A DNA stretch of 64,000 nt from Aliterella atlantica CENA595 (GTDB lineage Bacteria; Cyanobacteriota; Cyanobacteriia; Cyanobacteriales; Chroococcidiopsidaceae): contig NZ_JYON01000020.1 in the NCBI RefSeq assembly GCF_000952155.1, forward strand, positions 1-64,000, read 5' to 3'. A program made the position numbers and the translations under genes. The notes under the pieces were generated by a model, which worked only from the letters and a program-made list of their open reading frames with translations, ran no database searches and was not told where the DNA came from. Shown here one piece after another: positions 34,731 to 43,595 of this stretch. The first letter of the stretch is position 1. Each line of letters starts with the position of its first letter.

Positions 34731-35240
34731 ATGCTTAATTTACGCCCTGCTACCTCTGCCGATCTAAAGCTACTGCAACACTGGGATGAGCAACCCCATG
34801 TCATCGCCTGCGATCCTAACGATGATTGGCACTGGGAGGTGGAACTAGATCGTAATCCCGATTGGCGGGAACAATTGATTGCGGAAATAGATAATCGCTC
34901 GATTGGATTTATGCAAATTATCGATCCGGCGCGAGAAGATAGTCACTATTGGGGAGATGTCGCAGCAAATCTGCGCGCTATTGATATTTGGATTGGAGAA
35001 GCTAACGATTTAGGCAAAGGCTATGGTACAAAAATGATGCAACTTGCACTTGCTCGCTGCTTTGCCGAGCCAACTGTAACGGCTGTAATTATCGATCCGC
35101 TTGCTAGCAATACTCGCGCCCATCGCTTCTACGAAAGGCTTGGATTTAAGTATGTCGAACGCCGCCAATTTGGTGACGATGATTGCTTTATTTATCGCTT
35201 GAATCGGGAAGATTGGCATCCTGAAAACGTTAGATATTGA
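34731..35240 (+). CDS. GNAT acetyltransferase, AAC(6')-like
   Basis: A 169-residue N-acetyltransferase. The acetyl-CoA loop is DLGKGYGTKMMQLALARCF, and IIDPLASNTRAHRFYERLGF matches the closing strand of the aminoglycoside 6'-N-acetyltransferase type, as does the N-terminal LRPATSADLKLLQHWDEQPHV. The ATG at 34731 has AGGAAG upstream. It could acetylate aminoglycosides or another amine; chromosomal members often have other substrates. It ends the VOC-GNAT pair. Confidence 0.88.
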   Translation: MLNLRPATSADLKLLQHWDEQPHVIACDPNDDWHWEVELDRNPDWREQLIAEIDNRSIGFMQIIDPAREDSHYWGDVAANLRAIDIWIGEANDLGKGYGTKMMQLALARCFAEPTVTAVIIDPLASNTRAHRFYERLGFKYVERRQFGDDDCFIYRLNREDWHPENVRY

Positions 35241-35275
35241 AGGTTCTAAACCCCAAAACGCGATCGCCATATATA

Positions 35276-35302
35276 AGGGTGCGTTGCAAGTCAACGCACC
35301 CT
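35276..35302. repeat. GGGTGCGTTG hairpin repeat, full copy
   Basis: AGGGTGCGTTG and CAACGCACCCT form a perfect 11-pair stem around CAAGT, with the same loop as at 21354-21382. It follows the GNAT gene by 35 bases and precedes the second SPFH-like remnant. Confidence 0.88.
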
Positions 35303-35325
35303 ACAACTCATAAGCTACTCGTAGT

Positions 35326-35480
35326 ATGCTAAATACCGCAAAAGTAATGGAAGATAACCCCGTCGCCTTGCGTTTGAAAGAACTAGAGGTATTGGAGCGA
35401 ATTGCTGAAAAGATCGCATTCAAGTAAATAGGAGCTTGGATAGTATTTTGACAGATTTGATTCAAATTAATCGCCAGTAG
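35326..35480 (+). pseudogene. C-terminal remnant resembling an SPFH/stomatin protein, copy 2
   Basis: ATG-started frame MLNTAKVMEDNPVALRLKEL, then EVLERIAEKIAFK and a stop; a shifted frame continues VNRSLDSILTDLIQINRQ to a TAG at 35478-35480. It matches the remnant at 32360-32463, including the frameshift position. Its end overlaps the convergent AraC gene. Confidence 0.55.
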
Positions 35481-36405
35481 GATTGTTGTGCGATCGCCTA
35501 TATTCACCAGGAGAATAACCCATACAGCGTTTAAATGCTTTACTAAAAGCCGCTTCAGATTCGTAGCCGACTTTTTGAGCTATTTTACTTAGGTTATCTT
35601 GACTGTGCTTGAGTAGGCTAACGGCTTTACGCATTCGCACGCGAGTGAGGTATTGTACGGGAGCATCTCCTACCAATTGTTTAAAGCGACTTGCATAAGC
35701 AGAACGAGACATACATACTTGCTCTGCTAATCTAGATACTGTCCAAGGTTGTTCGACATAGCGATGAATTAGTCCAATTGTTAGGCTGATACTGGGATCT
35801 TTCAAAGCCTGTAACAAAGAGCGATCGCTCTCTGGCAAATTAGCAATAAAGGCGCGTACAGCCTGGATGAATATGACATCGCAAAGCCTAGTAATTATAG
35901 TCTGCGCTCCAGGACGATTTGATGCAGTTTCGCAAGCTATAAATTGTAAAGTTGCTGCTAACCATTCTAATGCTCGTCCGTCTTCACCTTGAATGAGGAT
36001 TAAGGGCGAAAGAGCCGCAAGCAAAGGGTTATTATCCCAATCTGCAAAGTAAAAATAACCGCAAGCAAGGATAGTTTTGCTACCCCCACCACCAAAATAC
36101 AACACGTTATCGCTATCGGGGGGACGCTTGGCGAGTAACTCTTCTAGCATTATTGCCTGAGTATGGCGATCGCTACGTAAAATATGCCCGTGTCCTTGGG
36201 GAATTACAACTAAGTCTCCTGCTTTTAGCAAGACGGATTGCTGCAAACCATCTACCTCAAGCCAGCAACTTCCTTGCATAACTATATGAAAAGCCGCGTG
36301 TTTTTGCTGCTCTACTTGAATACCCCAGGGAGCCGAAAGTTCTGCTCTACCGATAAAGTGACTGTGCAAGTACGTAGTTTGGAGAACTTCTGTAAGCGCA
36401 TCCAT
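35467..36405 (-). CDS. AraC-family regulator with cupin sensor
   Basis: A 312-residue regulator with an N-terminal cupin (AraC-type cupin_6) domain: AAFHIVMQGSCWLEVDGLQQSVLLKAGDLVVIPQGHGH, followed by a C-terminal HTH pair (SRLAEQVCMSRSAYASRFKQLVGDAPVQYLTRVRMRKAVSLL and LSKIAQKVGYESEAAFSKAFKRCMGYSPGEYRR). The start at 36405 (MDALTEVLQ) matches the family start. It is divergent from the NmrA-like gene at 36512, the usual arrangement for regulator and target oxidoreductase. Confidence 0.93.
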   Translation of the reverse strand: MDALTEVLQTTYLHSHFIGRAELSAPWGIQVEQQKHAAFHIVMQGSCWLEVDGLQQSVLLKAGDLVVIPQGHGHILRSDRHTQAIMLEELLAKRPPDSDNVLYFGGGGSKTILACGYFYFADWDNNPLLAALSPLILIQGEDGRALEWLAATLQFIACETASNRPGAQTIITRLCDVIFIQAVRAFIANLPESDRSLLQALKDPSISLTIGLIHRYVEQPWTVSRLAEQVCMSRSAYASRFKQLVGDAPVQYLTRVRMRKAVSLLKHSQDNLSKIAQKVGYESEAAFSKAFKRCMGYSPGEYRRSHNNPTGD

Positions 36406-36511
36406 AAAATTTATATTTGGACGATTAGACAAATAGTATGGCTTTTATATCATTGTTCGTCTACAACGCGGGAGTTATAGATATACATAGCTGAATTTTA
36501 TTGAGGTATTT

Positions 36512-37390
36512 ATGGCGATCGCAATTACTACCCCAACCGGAAATGTAGGGCAGCAAGTTACCGAACGTTTGCTAGCAAATGGTGCAGATTTAATTTTGTT
36601 GGTTAGAGATGCAGAAAAGTTAAGCGATGCTGTCAGACAGCAAGCAAAAGTATTTTCAGGTTCGATTGACGATTCAGCTTTCGTTATAGAAGCAACTAAA
36701 GGAGCAGAAGCACTATTTTGGGTATCGCCTAACAGTTTCAATTCAGCAGATGTCTCTGCTTGGTATGAGAAGTTAGCTCGTAGCGCAGCTAATGCAGTAA
36801 AAACTAACAATATTGTCCGTGTAGTCAATCTTTCTAGTGTAGGAGCGCATCTTGAGACAGGGTTAGGAGTAATTTCCAGCCTGCGTACAGTTGAACAACA
36901 GCTTGATGCAGTTGCTAGCAATATTATTCACCTGCGCCCAGATTATTTTATGGAAAATTACTTCCATCAATTAGAACCATTGCAGACTCAATCTAGTGTG
37001 TTTTTACCGCTTGCAGGCGAACAACGTTTTCGGCAAATTGCTACTGGCGATATTGCTCAAGTTGCTGCCGATTTACTCCTCGATAGTTCTTGGCAAGGAC
37101 GCTCTATTATGGGGTTGCAAGGATCTGCAAATATTAGCTTTGATGAAGCAGCAGCGATTCTAAGTAAGTTATTGGGAAAGACAATTACTCACAAACAAAT
37201 TAGTTACGAGCAATTTAACGATGTCATGTTAAGTCAAGGTGCAAGTTTAGACGTAGCGGCTCAATACACCCAAATGTGGAGAGGGTTAAGTAGTCCAGAC
37301 TTTAAACCAGCACAACCAAGTAGTAGTAAAACAATGCCAACTACTTTTGCTGAGTTTGCCTGTAATTCGCTGATACCGCTTCTGAGATAG
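36512..37390 (+). CDS. NmrA-like NAD(P)-binding protein
   Basis: A 292-residue Rossmann-fold protein of the atypical short-chain dehydrogenase class. The dinucleotide loop is TTPTGNVGQQV near the N-terminus, followed by LLVRDAEKL, VVNLSSVGAH and the LRPDYFMEN motif typical of NmrA/HSCARG-type proteins and QOR2-like reductases. A GAGG lies before the ATG. It diverges from the cupin-AraC regulator, which probably controls it. Enzyme or redox-sensing role cannot be separated by sequence. Confidence 0.88.
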   Translation: MAIAITTPTGNVGQQVTERLLANGADLILLVRDAEKLSDAVRQQAKVFSGSIDDSAFVIEATKGAEALFWVSPNSFNSADVSAWYEKLARSAANAVKTNNIVRVVNLSSVGAHLETGLGVISSLRTVEQQLDAVASNIIHLRPDYFMENYFHQLEPLQTQSSVFLPLAGEQRFRQIATGDIAQVAADLLLDSSWQGRSIMGLQGSANISFDEAAAILSKLLGKTITHKQISYEQFNDVMLSQGASLDVAAQYTQMWRGLSSPDFKPAQPSSSKTMPTTFAEFACNSLIPLLR

Positions 37391-37524
37391 GACTTGCGAT
37401 CGCGCTTTTAGCTTCAGTAACGTTTTGGCAATGCTTCTGTTCGTTAAGCTCTGTACGCATGAAGCGATTTGAAACTGTTACTACTATTTCCAAAACAAAG
37501 AAAGTTTGTATGAAGCAGTATTAG

Positions 37525-37556
37525 AGCGATCGCCCAACTGGAGCAAGGCGATCGCT
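37525..37556. terminator. hairpin between convergent genes
   Basis: AGCGATCGCC (37525-37534) pairs perfectly with GGCGATCGCT (37547-37556). It lies between the convergent NmrA-like and fecD-like genes, so a bidirectional terminator is possible, but no T-run flanks it and both arms are HIP1 sites. Confidence 0.4.
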
Positions 37557-37660
37557 TACTCATTTACCCCTACAAGTCTACAAGCCTACCTTACTGTTTC
37601 CCACCTACCTTATCGCGTTGATAGATGGTTTTGTTGAGGCAGAAGGAGAGCTAGAGGATC

Positions 37661-38707
37661 TCAACTTTGTTTTTGCCGATGACGAATTAACAAATAGACA
37701 AAATAAGGCGCTCCAATAGCAGCAGTCACTACTCCACAAGGAATCTCAATTGGTGCAAACATAGTTCGTCCTACCAAATCTGCCAAAACTACAATTATTC
37801 CCCCTAACATGGCTGATGTGGGAATTAGCCCTTGATGATTTGTCCCTACCAACTGTCGCCCTAAATGCGGTGCAATTAGACCAATAAAACTAATGGTTCC
37901 AGCAGTAGCAACTCCTGCACCTGCTAGAGCTACACCTACGAGGATGAGCAAACTGCGTTGCCATTCTACAGGGCTACCTAAACCTTTAGCGATATCATCG
38001 CCCAAATTCAAAACATCTAAATGTCTAGCTAATATCAACGCCATTGGTACGAAAATTATTAACCAAGGTAATAAGGAAAATACTTGTTCCCATGTACGTC
38101 CGTAGACGCTCCCAGCTAACCAGACCAAAGCATTACTAACGTCAGAAATTTGTCCAAAGGTAATGAGTAAGTTAGTGCCAGCAATTGCGATCGCCGATAA
38201 ACCAATGCCAATTAAAATTAACAAAATTGGCGAACTACCATTGCTCCAAGCTAGCGAGTAAATTAGAGCCGCCATAAGTAAAGCACCTGCAAAAGCTGAA
38301 AACGGCAAGGTGTAAATTGGCGCTGACGGAAATAGCACAATAACTGTAACAGCAGCAAGACTTGCTCCCGCATTGATGCCAATAATGCCAGGGTCAGCTA
38401 AAGGGTTGCCAGTTAAACCTTGAAAAATCGTCCCAGAAATAGCCAAGGCAACACCTACTAGAAAAGCAACCAAAGTACGTGGTAAACGTAGGGTGTTGAT
38501 GACGAAGGAATGCTGTGGGTTTCCCGTGTCTATACCCAATACGGTCTTGATAATATCCAAGGGCGCGATCGGATATTCACCCCGTCCTAGATTGATGACT
38601 ATTGCTATTGCCAATACTACTGTCAGACTTAGCAATATTTGTGGCACGCGGCGATCTAACCGCCAGGAGATCGACTGCGATCGGATGACTAGCCAATCTA
38701 ACTTCAT
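37661..38707 (-). CDS. FecCD-family ABC permease, siderophore uptake (second)
   Basis: A 348-residue inner-membrane permease with about ten membrane segments. FecCD marks include LRLPRTLVAFLVGVALAISGTIFQGLTGNPLADPGIIGINAGA, WLAGSVYGRTWEQVF and GTISFIGLIAPHLGRQLVG. It pairs with the permease at 38704-39717 to form the channel of a ferric-siderophore importer. Start overlaps the upstream stop by four bases. No ATP-binding FecE gene follows in the 270-base spacer. Confidence 0.94.
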   Translation of the reverse strand: MKLDWLVIRSQSISWRLDRRVPQILLSLTVVLAIAIVINLGRGEYPIAPLDIIKTVLGIDTGNPQHSFVINTLRLPRTLVAFLVGVALAISGTIFQGLTGNPLADPGIIGINAGASLAAVTVIVLFPSAPIYTLPFSAFAGALLMAALIYSLAWSNGSSPILLILIGIGLSAIAIAGTNLLITFGQISDVSNALVWLAGSVYGRTWEQVFSLLPWLIIFVPMALILARHLDVLNLGDDIAKGLGSPVEWQRSLLILVGVALAGAGVATAGTISFIGLIAPHLGRQLVGTNHQGLIPTSAMLGGIIVVLADLVGRTMFAPIEIPCGVVTAAIGAPYFVYLLIRHRQKQS

Positions 38708-39717
38708 TTTTTCACCTTTGACTTAGCCAAGTAGATAAAAAAGGGACCGCCAACTAAGGCTGTCATCACACCTACTGGTAGTTCTTGGGGCTTGAGCAAG
38801 ACACGCGCTGCTATATCTGCCACTAACAGTAAAGTTGCGCCTGTAATGGCGCTATAAGGCAAAATCCAACGGTAATCGGCTGGAATAAAAAATCTCACTA
38901 TATGGGGAACGACTAAGCCAATAAAGCCTATTGGTCCTGCTAGGGCGACTGAACTTCCTGCGAGTAAAACAACGCTGATAGCTGTAAGAATTTTCACCCA
39001 ATTTGCCTGTTGACCCAAGCCTTTGGCGACATCTTCACCCAGGCTAATAGTTGTAATTTGTCTACCTAGAGCAAAAGCAAAAATTAGTCCTACACTGGCA
39101 AATGGCAGCACTTGCAAGAGGATATTGACATCGACACCATTTAGCGAACCTGCTAACCAAACTCTAATTTGTTCTAGAGTTTGTTGGCTGAGAATTAAGA
39201 TTGCAGTGTTGAGTGAGGAAATCAGAGCCGTTATTGCCGCACCTGCTACTGTTATATTTAGGGGCGTAGCTCCTCCCCTTGCTAGCGAACCAAGCCCGTA
39301 AACTACAATTGCTGTAGCTGCTGCACCTAACATAGCTGCAAGCGTTAAAATGCTCAAGCTTGAACTGCCAAATATAAAAATTGTTGCTACTACAAACAGT
39401 GCTGCTCCTGACTCAATCCCTAAAATCCCTGGCTCTGCCAAAGGATTGCGCGTCAAGCCTTGCATTAATGCTCCCGATACTGCTAAAGACGAACCGACAA
39501 GTATTGCTACTAGCGATCGCGGTAATCTGATCGTCTGGACAATTAAATGATTGTCTGAACCGTCAAAAGCGATAAAGGATGCCAATATTTGACCCAAAGG
39601 TATGTCTATTGCACCCAATCTGACGCTATGGATGAAGCAAATTAGCAATATTGCCAGCCCTACGATTAAACCAACTGGGGGCGGGAGTTGTAGCTTTTTT
39701 ATGACTCTAGATGACAC
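38704..39717 (-). CDS. FecCD-family ABC permease, siderophore uptake (first)
   Basis: A 337-residue permease of the BtuCD/FecCD type: IRLPRSLVAILVGSSLAVSGALMQGLTRNPLAEPGILGIESGA, WLAGSLNGVDVNILLQ and PIGFIGLVVPHIVRFF. It is the first gene of the two-permease operon, with an ATGA overlap to the second. The substrate-binding lipoprotein is probably the one at 46779, 7 kb away on the other strand. The region upstream is shared with the divergent MFS gene at 39962. Confidence 0.94.
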   Translation of the reverse strand: MSSRVIKKLQLPPPVGLIVGLAILLICFIHSVRLGAIDIPLGQILASFIAFDGSDNHLIVQTIRLPRSLVAILVGSSLAVSGALMQGLTRNPLAEPGILGIESGAALFVVATIFIFGSSSLSILTLAAMLGAAATAIVVYGLGSLARGGATPLNITVAGAAITALISSLNTAILILSQQTLEQIRVWLAGSLNGVDVNILLQVLPFASVGLIFAFALGRQITTISLGEDVAKGLGQQANWVKILTAISVVLLAGSSVALAGPIGFIGLVVPHIVRFFIPADYRWILPYSAITGATLLLVADIAARVLLKPQELPVGVMTALVGGPFFIYLAKSKVKK

Positions 39718-39961
39718 GGCAAGCGTTTTGGTAATTGTAAATGCATCGTTTTATACTTTATCGCTCCAGAATTGCTAATTGCGAACTATTGACAATTATT
39801 TTACAGATAAGTGAGCGCAACAGTTGCCCTTACTTGCCGATTGTACTTGCCAAAGACTAGCTTAAATGCTACTTAGTACTAATAAAAGGGGGACTCCAGG
39901 GGGATCAAATTGCCTACTTTTGTAAGAAATCTATTGAATCAGAGGAGTTTCTAAGATCGCA

Positions 39962-41170
39962 GTGAAGTCGCTTCCTAATTTGCCTCCGCTACCCCGACAG
40001 GTTTGGGTACTCGGTTGGGTCAGCTTGTTGATGGATATCGGTTCCAAAATGATTCAATCGGTCTTGCCACTATTTCTAGTGTCGATGCTAGGTGCAAGTT
40101 TAGTGACTGTAGGGGCAATTGAGGGCATCGCTGAAGTAACAGCGGCGGGGCTGAAAGTTGGTTCGGGACTGATTAGCGATCGCGGCGGACAGCACCGCAA
40201 ATGGTCGGCTGTATTGGGCTATGGCTTTTCAGCACTGATGATTCCGTTGTATCCCATTGCAACAAGTCCAGGCTGGATCTTGGCAGCAAGAATGGGCGAT
40301 CGAATGGGGAAAGGAATTCGAGTGGCTCCCCGAAATGCATTGGTGGCAGATGCAACCCCAGAACATCAACGCGGAGCCGCCTATGGCTTGCGCTATACGC
40401 TAGATACAATCGGGGCATTGCTAGGACCGATTGTTGCCACGATCCTATTAGCTGTCTCTAGACAAAATACCCGACTGGTCTTTTGGGCTGCCATGATTCC
40501 AGCTTTCTTAGCAGTTGGATTGCTGATTTGGGGAATTCAAGCTCCACCGTTCGCCCAGCCCTCCTCAAAATCTAAAGCATCTGGGCTACGGTGGCAGTCA
40601 CTTCAGCAGCTTGGAGTCAATTACTGGCATTTGGTCGTGGTGGTATGTTTGTTTAACTTAGGGAACTCTAGTGACGCTTTTCTATTGCTTAAGGCGAAGG
40701 ATGTGGGTATTTCCTTTACGGCAGTACCGCTCGTGTTGACAGCGATCCATGCGGGTTCGGCAGTAAGCGCCTATCCAGCAGGTTGGCTATCCGATCGCCT
40801 GAGTCGGCGTAATGTATTTTTAGTTGGGCTAGGGCTGTTTGCGCTGACCTATGGGGGGTTGGCGATCGCCAGGCAACCCTGGCAAGTCTGGCTTTTGTTG
40901 GGGCTGTATGGGCTATATCAAGGCATTACTCAGGGTGTTTTGCTGGCAATGGTAGCAGCAACAATTACTCCGATGTCGCGGGGAACAGCTTTTAGTTTTT
41001 TGAGCTTGGTCGCAGGTTTCTCATTGCTACTGGCGAGTCTGCTAGCAGGGTGGCTATGGCAGCAGATAGGAAGCTGGGCAGCATTTGGCTTGGGTAGTGC
41101 TAGTGCGATCGCTGCCATTCTTTATTTCATCGTCTTTTTGCATCACTACCCGTCTGTTGCCGAGCGCTAA
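39962..41170 (+). CDS. MFS transporter next to siderophore uptake genes
   Basis: A 402-residue major facilitator protein with about twelve membrane segments in two halves. The signature loop between segments 2 and 3 is GSGLISDRGGQHRKW and the second-half copy is AGWLSDRLSRRN. It starts at GTG with AGAGGAG about 14 bases upstream. Its place between the FecCD genes and the acylase suggests drug- or siderophore-type export, but the substrate is not readable. Confidence 0.85.
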   Translation: MKSLPNLPPLPRQVWVLGWVSLLMDIGSKMIQSVLPLFLVSMLGASLVTVGAIEGIAEVTAAGLKVGSGLISDRGGQHRKWSAVLGYGFSALMIPLYPIATSPGWILAARMGDRMGKGIRVAPRNALVADATPEHQRGAAYGLRYTLDTIGALLGPIVATILLAVSRQNTRLVFWAAMIPAFLAVGLLIWGIQAPPFAQPSSKSKASGLRWQSLQQLGVNYWHLVVVVCLFNLGNSSDAFLLLKAKDVGISFTAVPLVLTAIHAGSAVSAYPAGWLSDRLSRRNVFLVGLGLFALTYGGLAIARQPWQVWLLLGLYGLYQGITQGVLLAMVAATITPMSRGTAFSFLSLVAGFSLLLASLLAGWLWQQIGSWAAFGLGSASAIAAILYFIVFLHHYPSVAER

Positions 41171-41221
41171 AAGATATCAAGAGTTACTGAACTTGACATC
41201 AATCCTATTTTAGTGTTTATT

Positions 41222-41240
41222 GCAAATAAGTTTCATTATT
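41222..41240. promoter_or_regulatory. weak Fur-box-like site before the acylase gene
   Basis: GCAAATAAGTTTCATTATT matches the classical 19-bp Fur consensus at about 12 of 19 positions by my count. It lies about 230 bases before the acylase start, so the link is tentative. The rest of the 41171-41471 spacer holds one hairpin and nothing else visible. Confidence 0.3.
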
Positions 41241-41318
41241 AAAAAAATATTAGTTAGTTTGACTAGAGGGGTTTTGACTTGTTTGGCGGCTAAGAGACAG
41301 GAATAGCAAACTGTTTAG

Positions 41319-41349
41319 CACTATTGGTATAGTTACTTTGCCAATAGTG
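41319..41349. repeat. 9-bp inverted repeat CACTATTGG/CCAATAGTG
   Basis: Two perfect 9-base arms with a 13-base loop between the MFS and acylase genes. It may end the MFS transcript or be an operator. No T-run follows. Confidence 0.5.
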
Positions 41350-41471
41350 GGCTTTGGTGTAGTGGCTTTGATTATTGAGCAAAAGTGTCGTTAGATTGCG
41401 GCGATCGCTTACTGCTGTTTTGCTGATATGTGCTTGGCGATCGCTGTCTTTAATTTTTTACTGCAAATAAA

Positions 41472-43595
41472 ATGTTTTTTACGGCTAAAACTCAGCTTAA
41501 TAGTCCTGCGATCTGGCAAAAAAGATTCCGCAGATTGTTCCCGTTTCTACTCAGTATCATATTTACAGTGGTAGTAAGTAGCCAAGGTCTAAGCGCTGCA
41601 CCCAAAAATACAGAAATTCTTTGGGATACATACGGCATACCGCATATTTACGGAAATAGCATCCCAGGTACTTTTCGCGCCTTTGGTTGGGCGCAAATGC
41701 AAAGTCATGCTAACTTGCTGTTGCGCCTCTACGGTCAAGCACGGGGAAGGGCGGCACAATATTGGGGAGAGGAATATCTTGAATCAGATAAATGGGTACT
41801 GACAATGAATGTACCTCAACGCACAAAAACTTGGTATAAGGCACAAAGCCCTGCGTTTCGTAGTTACCTTGATGCTTTTGTGGCTGGTATTAATGCGTAT
41901 GCCAAAAAGCATCCCGATTTAATTGATGATGAAGTAAAAGTAGTATTGCCTGTCACGCCAGAGGATGCACTTAGCCATCTGCAACGGGTACTGCTTTTTT
42001 CTTTTGTTGTCGCTCCAGAACAAGTAGCAGATATAAGTCCTAAAAAGACTACCCCAGGTTCTAATGGTTGGGCGATCGCCCCAAAACGCTCTGCTAGTGG
42101 TAAGGCGATGTTGTTGGCTAATCCTCATTTGCCCTGGAGCGATTTATTTTTATGGTACGAAGCCCAAATTACTGCCCCAGGGATCGATGCTTATGGAGCA
42201 GCATTGGTGGGTCTTCCTGTATTAGCGATCGCCTTCAACGATAATTTGGGTTGGACTCATACTGTCAATACACATGATGGTTGGGATGCATACGAACTGA
42301 AATTGCAAAAGGACGGCTACCTTTTTGATGGTAAAGTTCATCCCTTTGCAACAGCTAGTTTTCCCTTAAAAGTGAAGCAGAAAGATGGCTCGTTGCGCGA
42401 GCAAATACTTACTGTTAGAAGTTCTGTTCACGGACCGATAGTTAGCCAAAAAGATGGCAAAACCTTGGCACTGCGTGTTGTAGGTCAAAATAGTTCGGGT
42501 GTTTTAGAACAATGGTGGGATATGGCTAGATCCAAAAATCTCAGCCAATTTCAGCAGGTTTTGCAACGTTTGCAACTTCCTATGTTTACTGTCATGTATG
42601 CTGACCGCGAAGGGCATATTATGCACTTGTTCAATGGTCTAGTTCCCGTCCGCCAACAAGGAGACTTTGCATACTGGCAAGGTATTATTCCTGGCGATAC
42701 ATCGCAAACATTATGGACAAAAGCCCACCCCTATCAAGATTTGCCTAAAGCGATCGATCCAGTTAGTGGTTGGTTGCAAAACGCCAACGATCCACCTTGG
42801 ACTACAACATTTCCCACCCCCATCAAAGCTGATAATTATCCACCTTATATGGCTCCGCGAGGACCAATGGATTTTCGAGCGCAGAGTTCTGCCAAGATGT
42901 TAGCTGAAGATGAAAGTATTTCTTTTGCGGAAATGATTGCCTATAAGCATTCTACACGGATGGAATTGGCAGACAGAATTCTCGATGATTTGATTGGGGC
43001 TGTACGACAATCTAATGATGAACTAGCACGTCGCGCCGCCGATGTTTTAGCAGCATGGGATCGGAAAACAGACGCAAATAGCAAAGGTGCTGTATTGTTC
43101 AACTCTTGGGTTGATAATCTAGATTTAGACAAAGCATTTAGCACTCCTTGGCAAGAAAAATCGCCGCTCGCAACACCCGACGGATTAGCCGATCCTGCAA
43201 GTGCAGTTAAAGCCCTATCAGATGTGGCGGCAAAAGTAGAGAAGATATATGGAACTCTAGATGTAGCTTGGGGAGATGTTTTTAGATTGCAGTATGGCAA
43301 TCTGGATCTGCCAGCTAATGGTGGTGATGACGATAAAGGTATTTTCCGCGTCTTGGATTTTGCCCCAACAGGTGATGAGCGTTTTCAAGCCGTTTATGGT
43401 GACTCTTACGTTGCTGCTGTAGAATTTTCCCAACCAGTCAAAGCACAGGCACTTACCAGCTATGGCAATGCTACTCAACCTAATTCCTCCCATATTGGCG
43501 ATCAACTGCAACTTTTTGCTCGTCAACAGTTGCGTCCAGTCTGGCGAACCCGACAGGAGATTACCGCTCACTTAGAGGAGCGTACAGTCTTCTAA
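41472..43595 (+). CDS. exported penicillin-acylase-family Ntn hydrolase (PvdQ/AiiC-like)
   Basis: A 707-residue precursor of a heterodimeric N-terminal-nucleophile amidase. Residues 1-40 hold a hydrophobic export signal. The alpha part carries TEILWDTYGIPHIYG; autocleavage is expected before Ser197 in TPGSNGWAIAPKRS, giving a beta chain of about 510 residues with VGLPVLAIAFNDNLGWTHTVN and NANDPPW. Relatives include the acyl-homoserine lactone acylase AiiC of Anabaena and PvdQ, which removes the fatty acyl chain from a pyoverdine precursor in the periplasm. It sits among siderophore genes and before a lipid-starting NRPS, so a maturation role is inferred; quorum-signal cleavage is the alternative. 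Confidence 0.9.
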   Translation: MFFTAKTQLNSPAIWQKRFRRLFPFLLSIIFTVVVSSQGLSAAPKNTEILWDTYGIPHIYGNSIPGTFRAFGWAQMQSHANLLLRLYGQARGRAAQYWGEEYLESDKWVLTMNVPQRTKTWYKAQSPAFRSYLDAFVAGINAYAKKHPDLIDDEVKVVLPVTPEDALSHLQRVLLFSFVVAPEQVADISPKKTTPGSNGWAIAPKRSASGKAMLLANPHLPWSDLFLWYEAQITAPGIDAYGAALVGLPVLAIAFNDNLGWTHTVNTHDGWDAYELKLQKDGYLFDGKVHPFATASFPLKVKQKDGSLREQILTVRSSVHGPIVSQKDGKTLALRVVGQNSSGVLEQWWDMARSKNLSQFQQVLQRLQLPMFTVMYADREGHIMHLFNGLVPVRQQGDFAYWQGIIPGDTSQTLWTKAHPYQDLPKAIDPVSGWLQNANDPPWTTTFPTPIKADNYPPYMAPRGPMDFRAQSSAKMLAEDESISFAEMIAYKHSTRMELADRILDDLIGAVRQSNDELARRAADVLAAWDRKTDANSKGAVLFNSWVDNLDLDKAFSTPWQEKSPLATPDGLADPASAVKALSDVAAKVEKIYGTLDVAWGDVFRLQYGNLDLPANGGDDDKGIFRVLDFAPTGDERFQAVYGDSYVAAVEFSQPVKAQALTSYGNATQPNSSHIGDQLQLFARQQLRPVWRTRQEITAHLEERTVF

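Noticed and set aside
41919..42128. Frame opposite the acylase Ntn region
   Set aside because: Antisense to a gene with an intact catalytic motif; no protein features.
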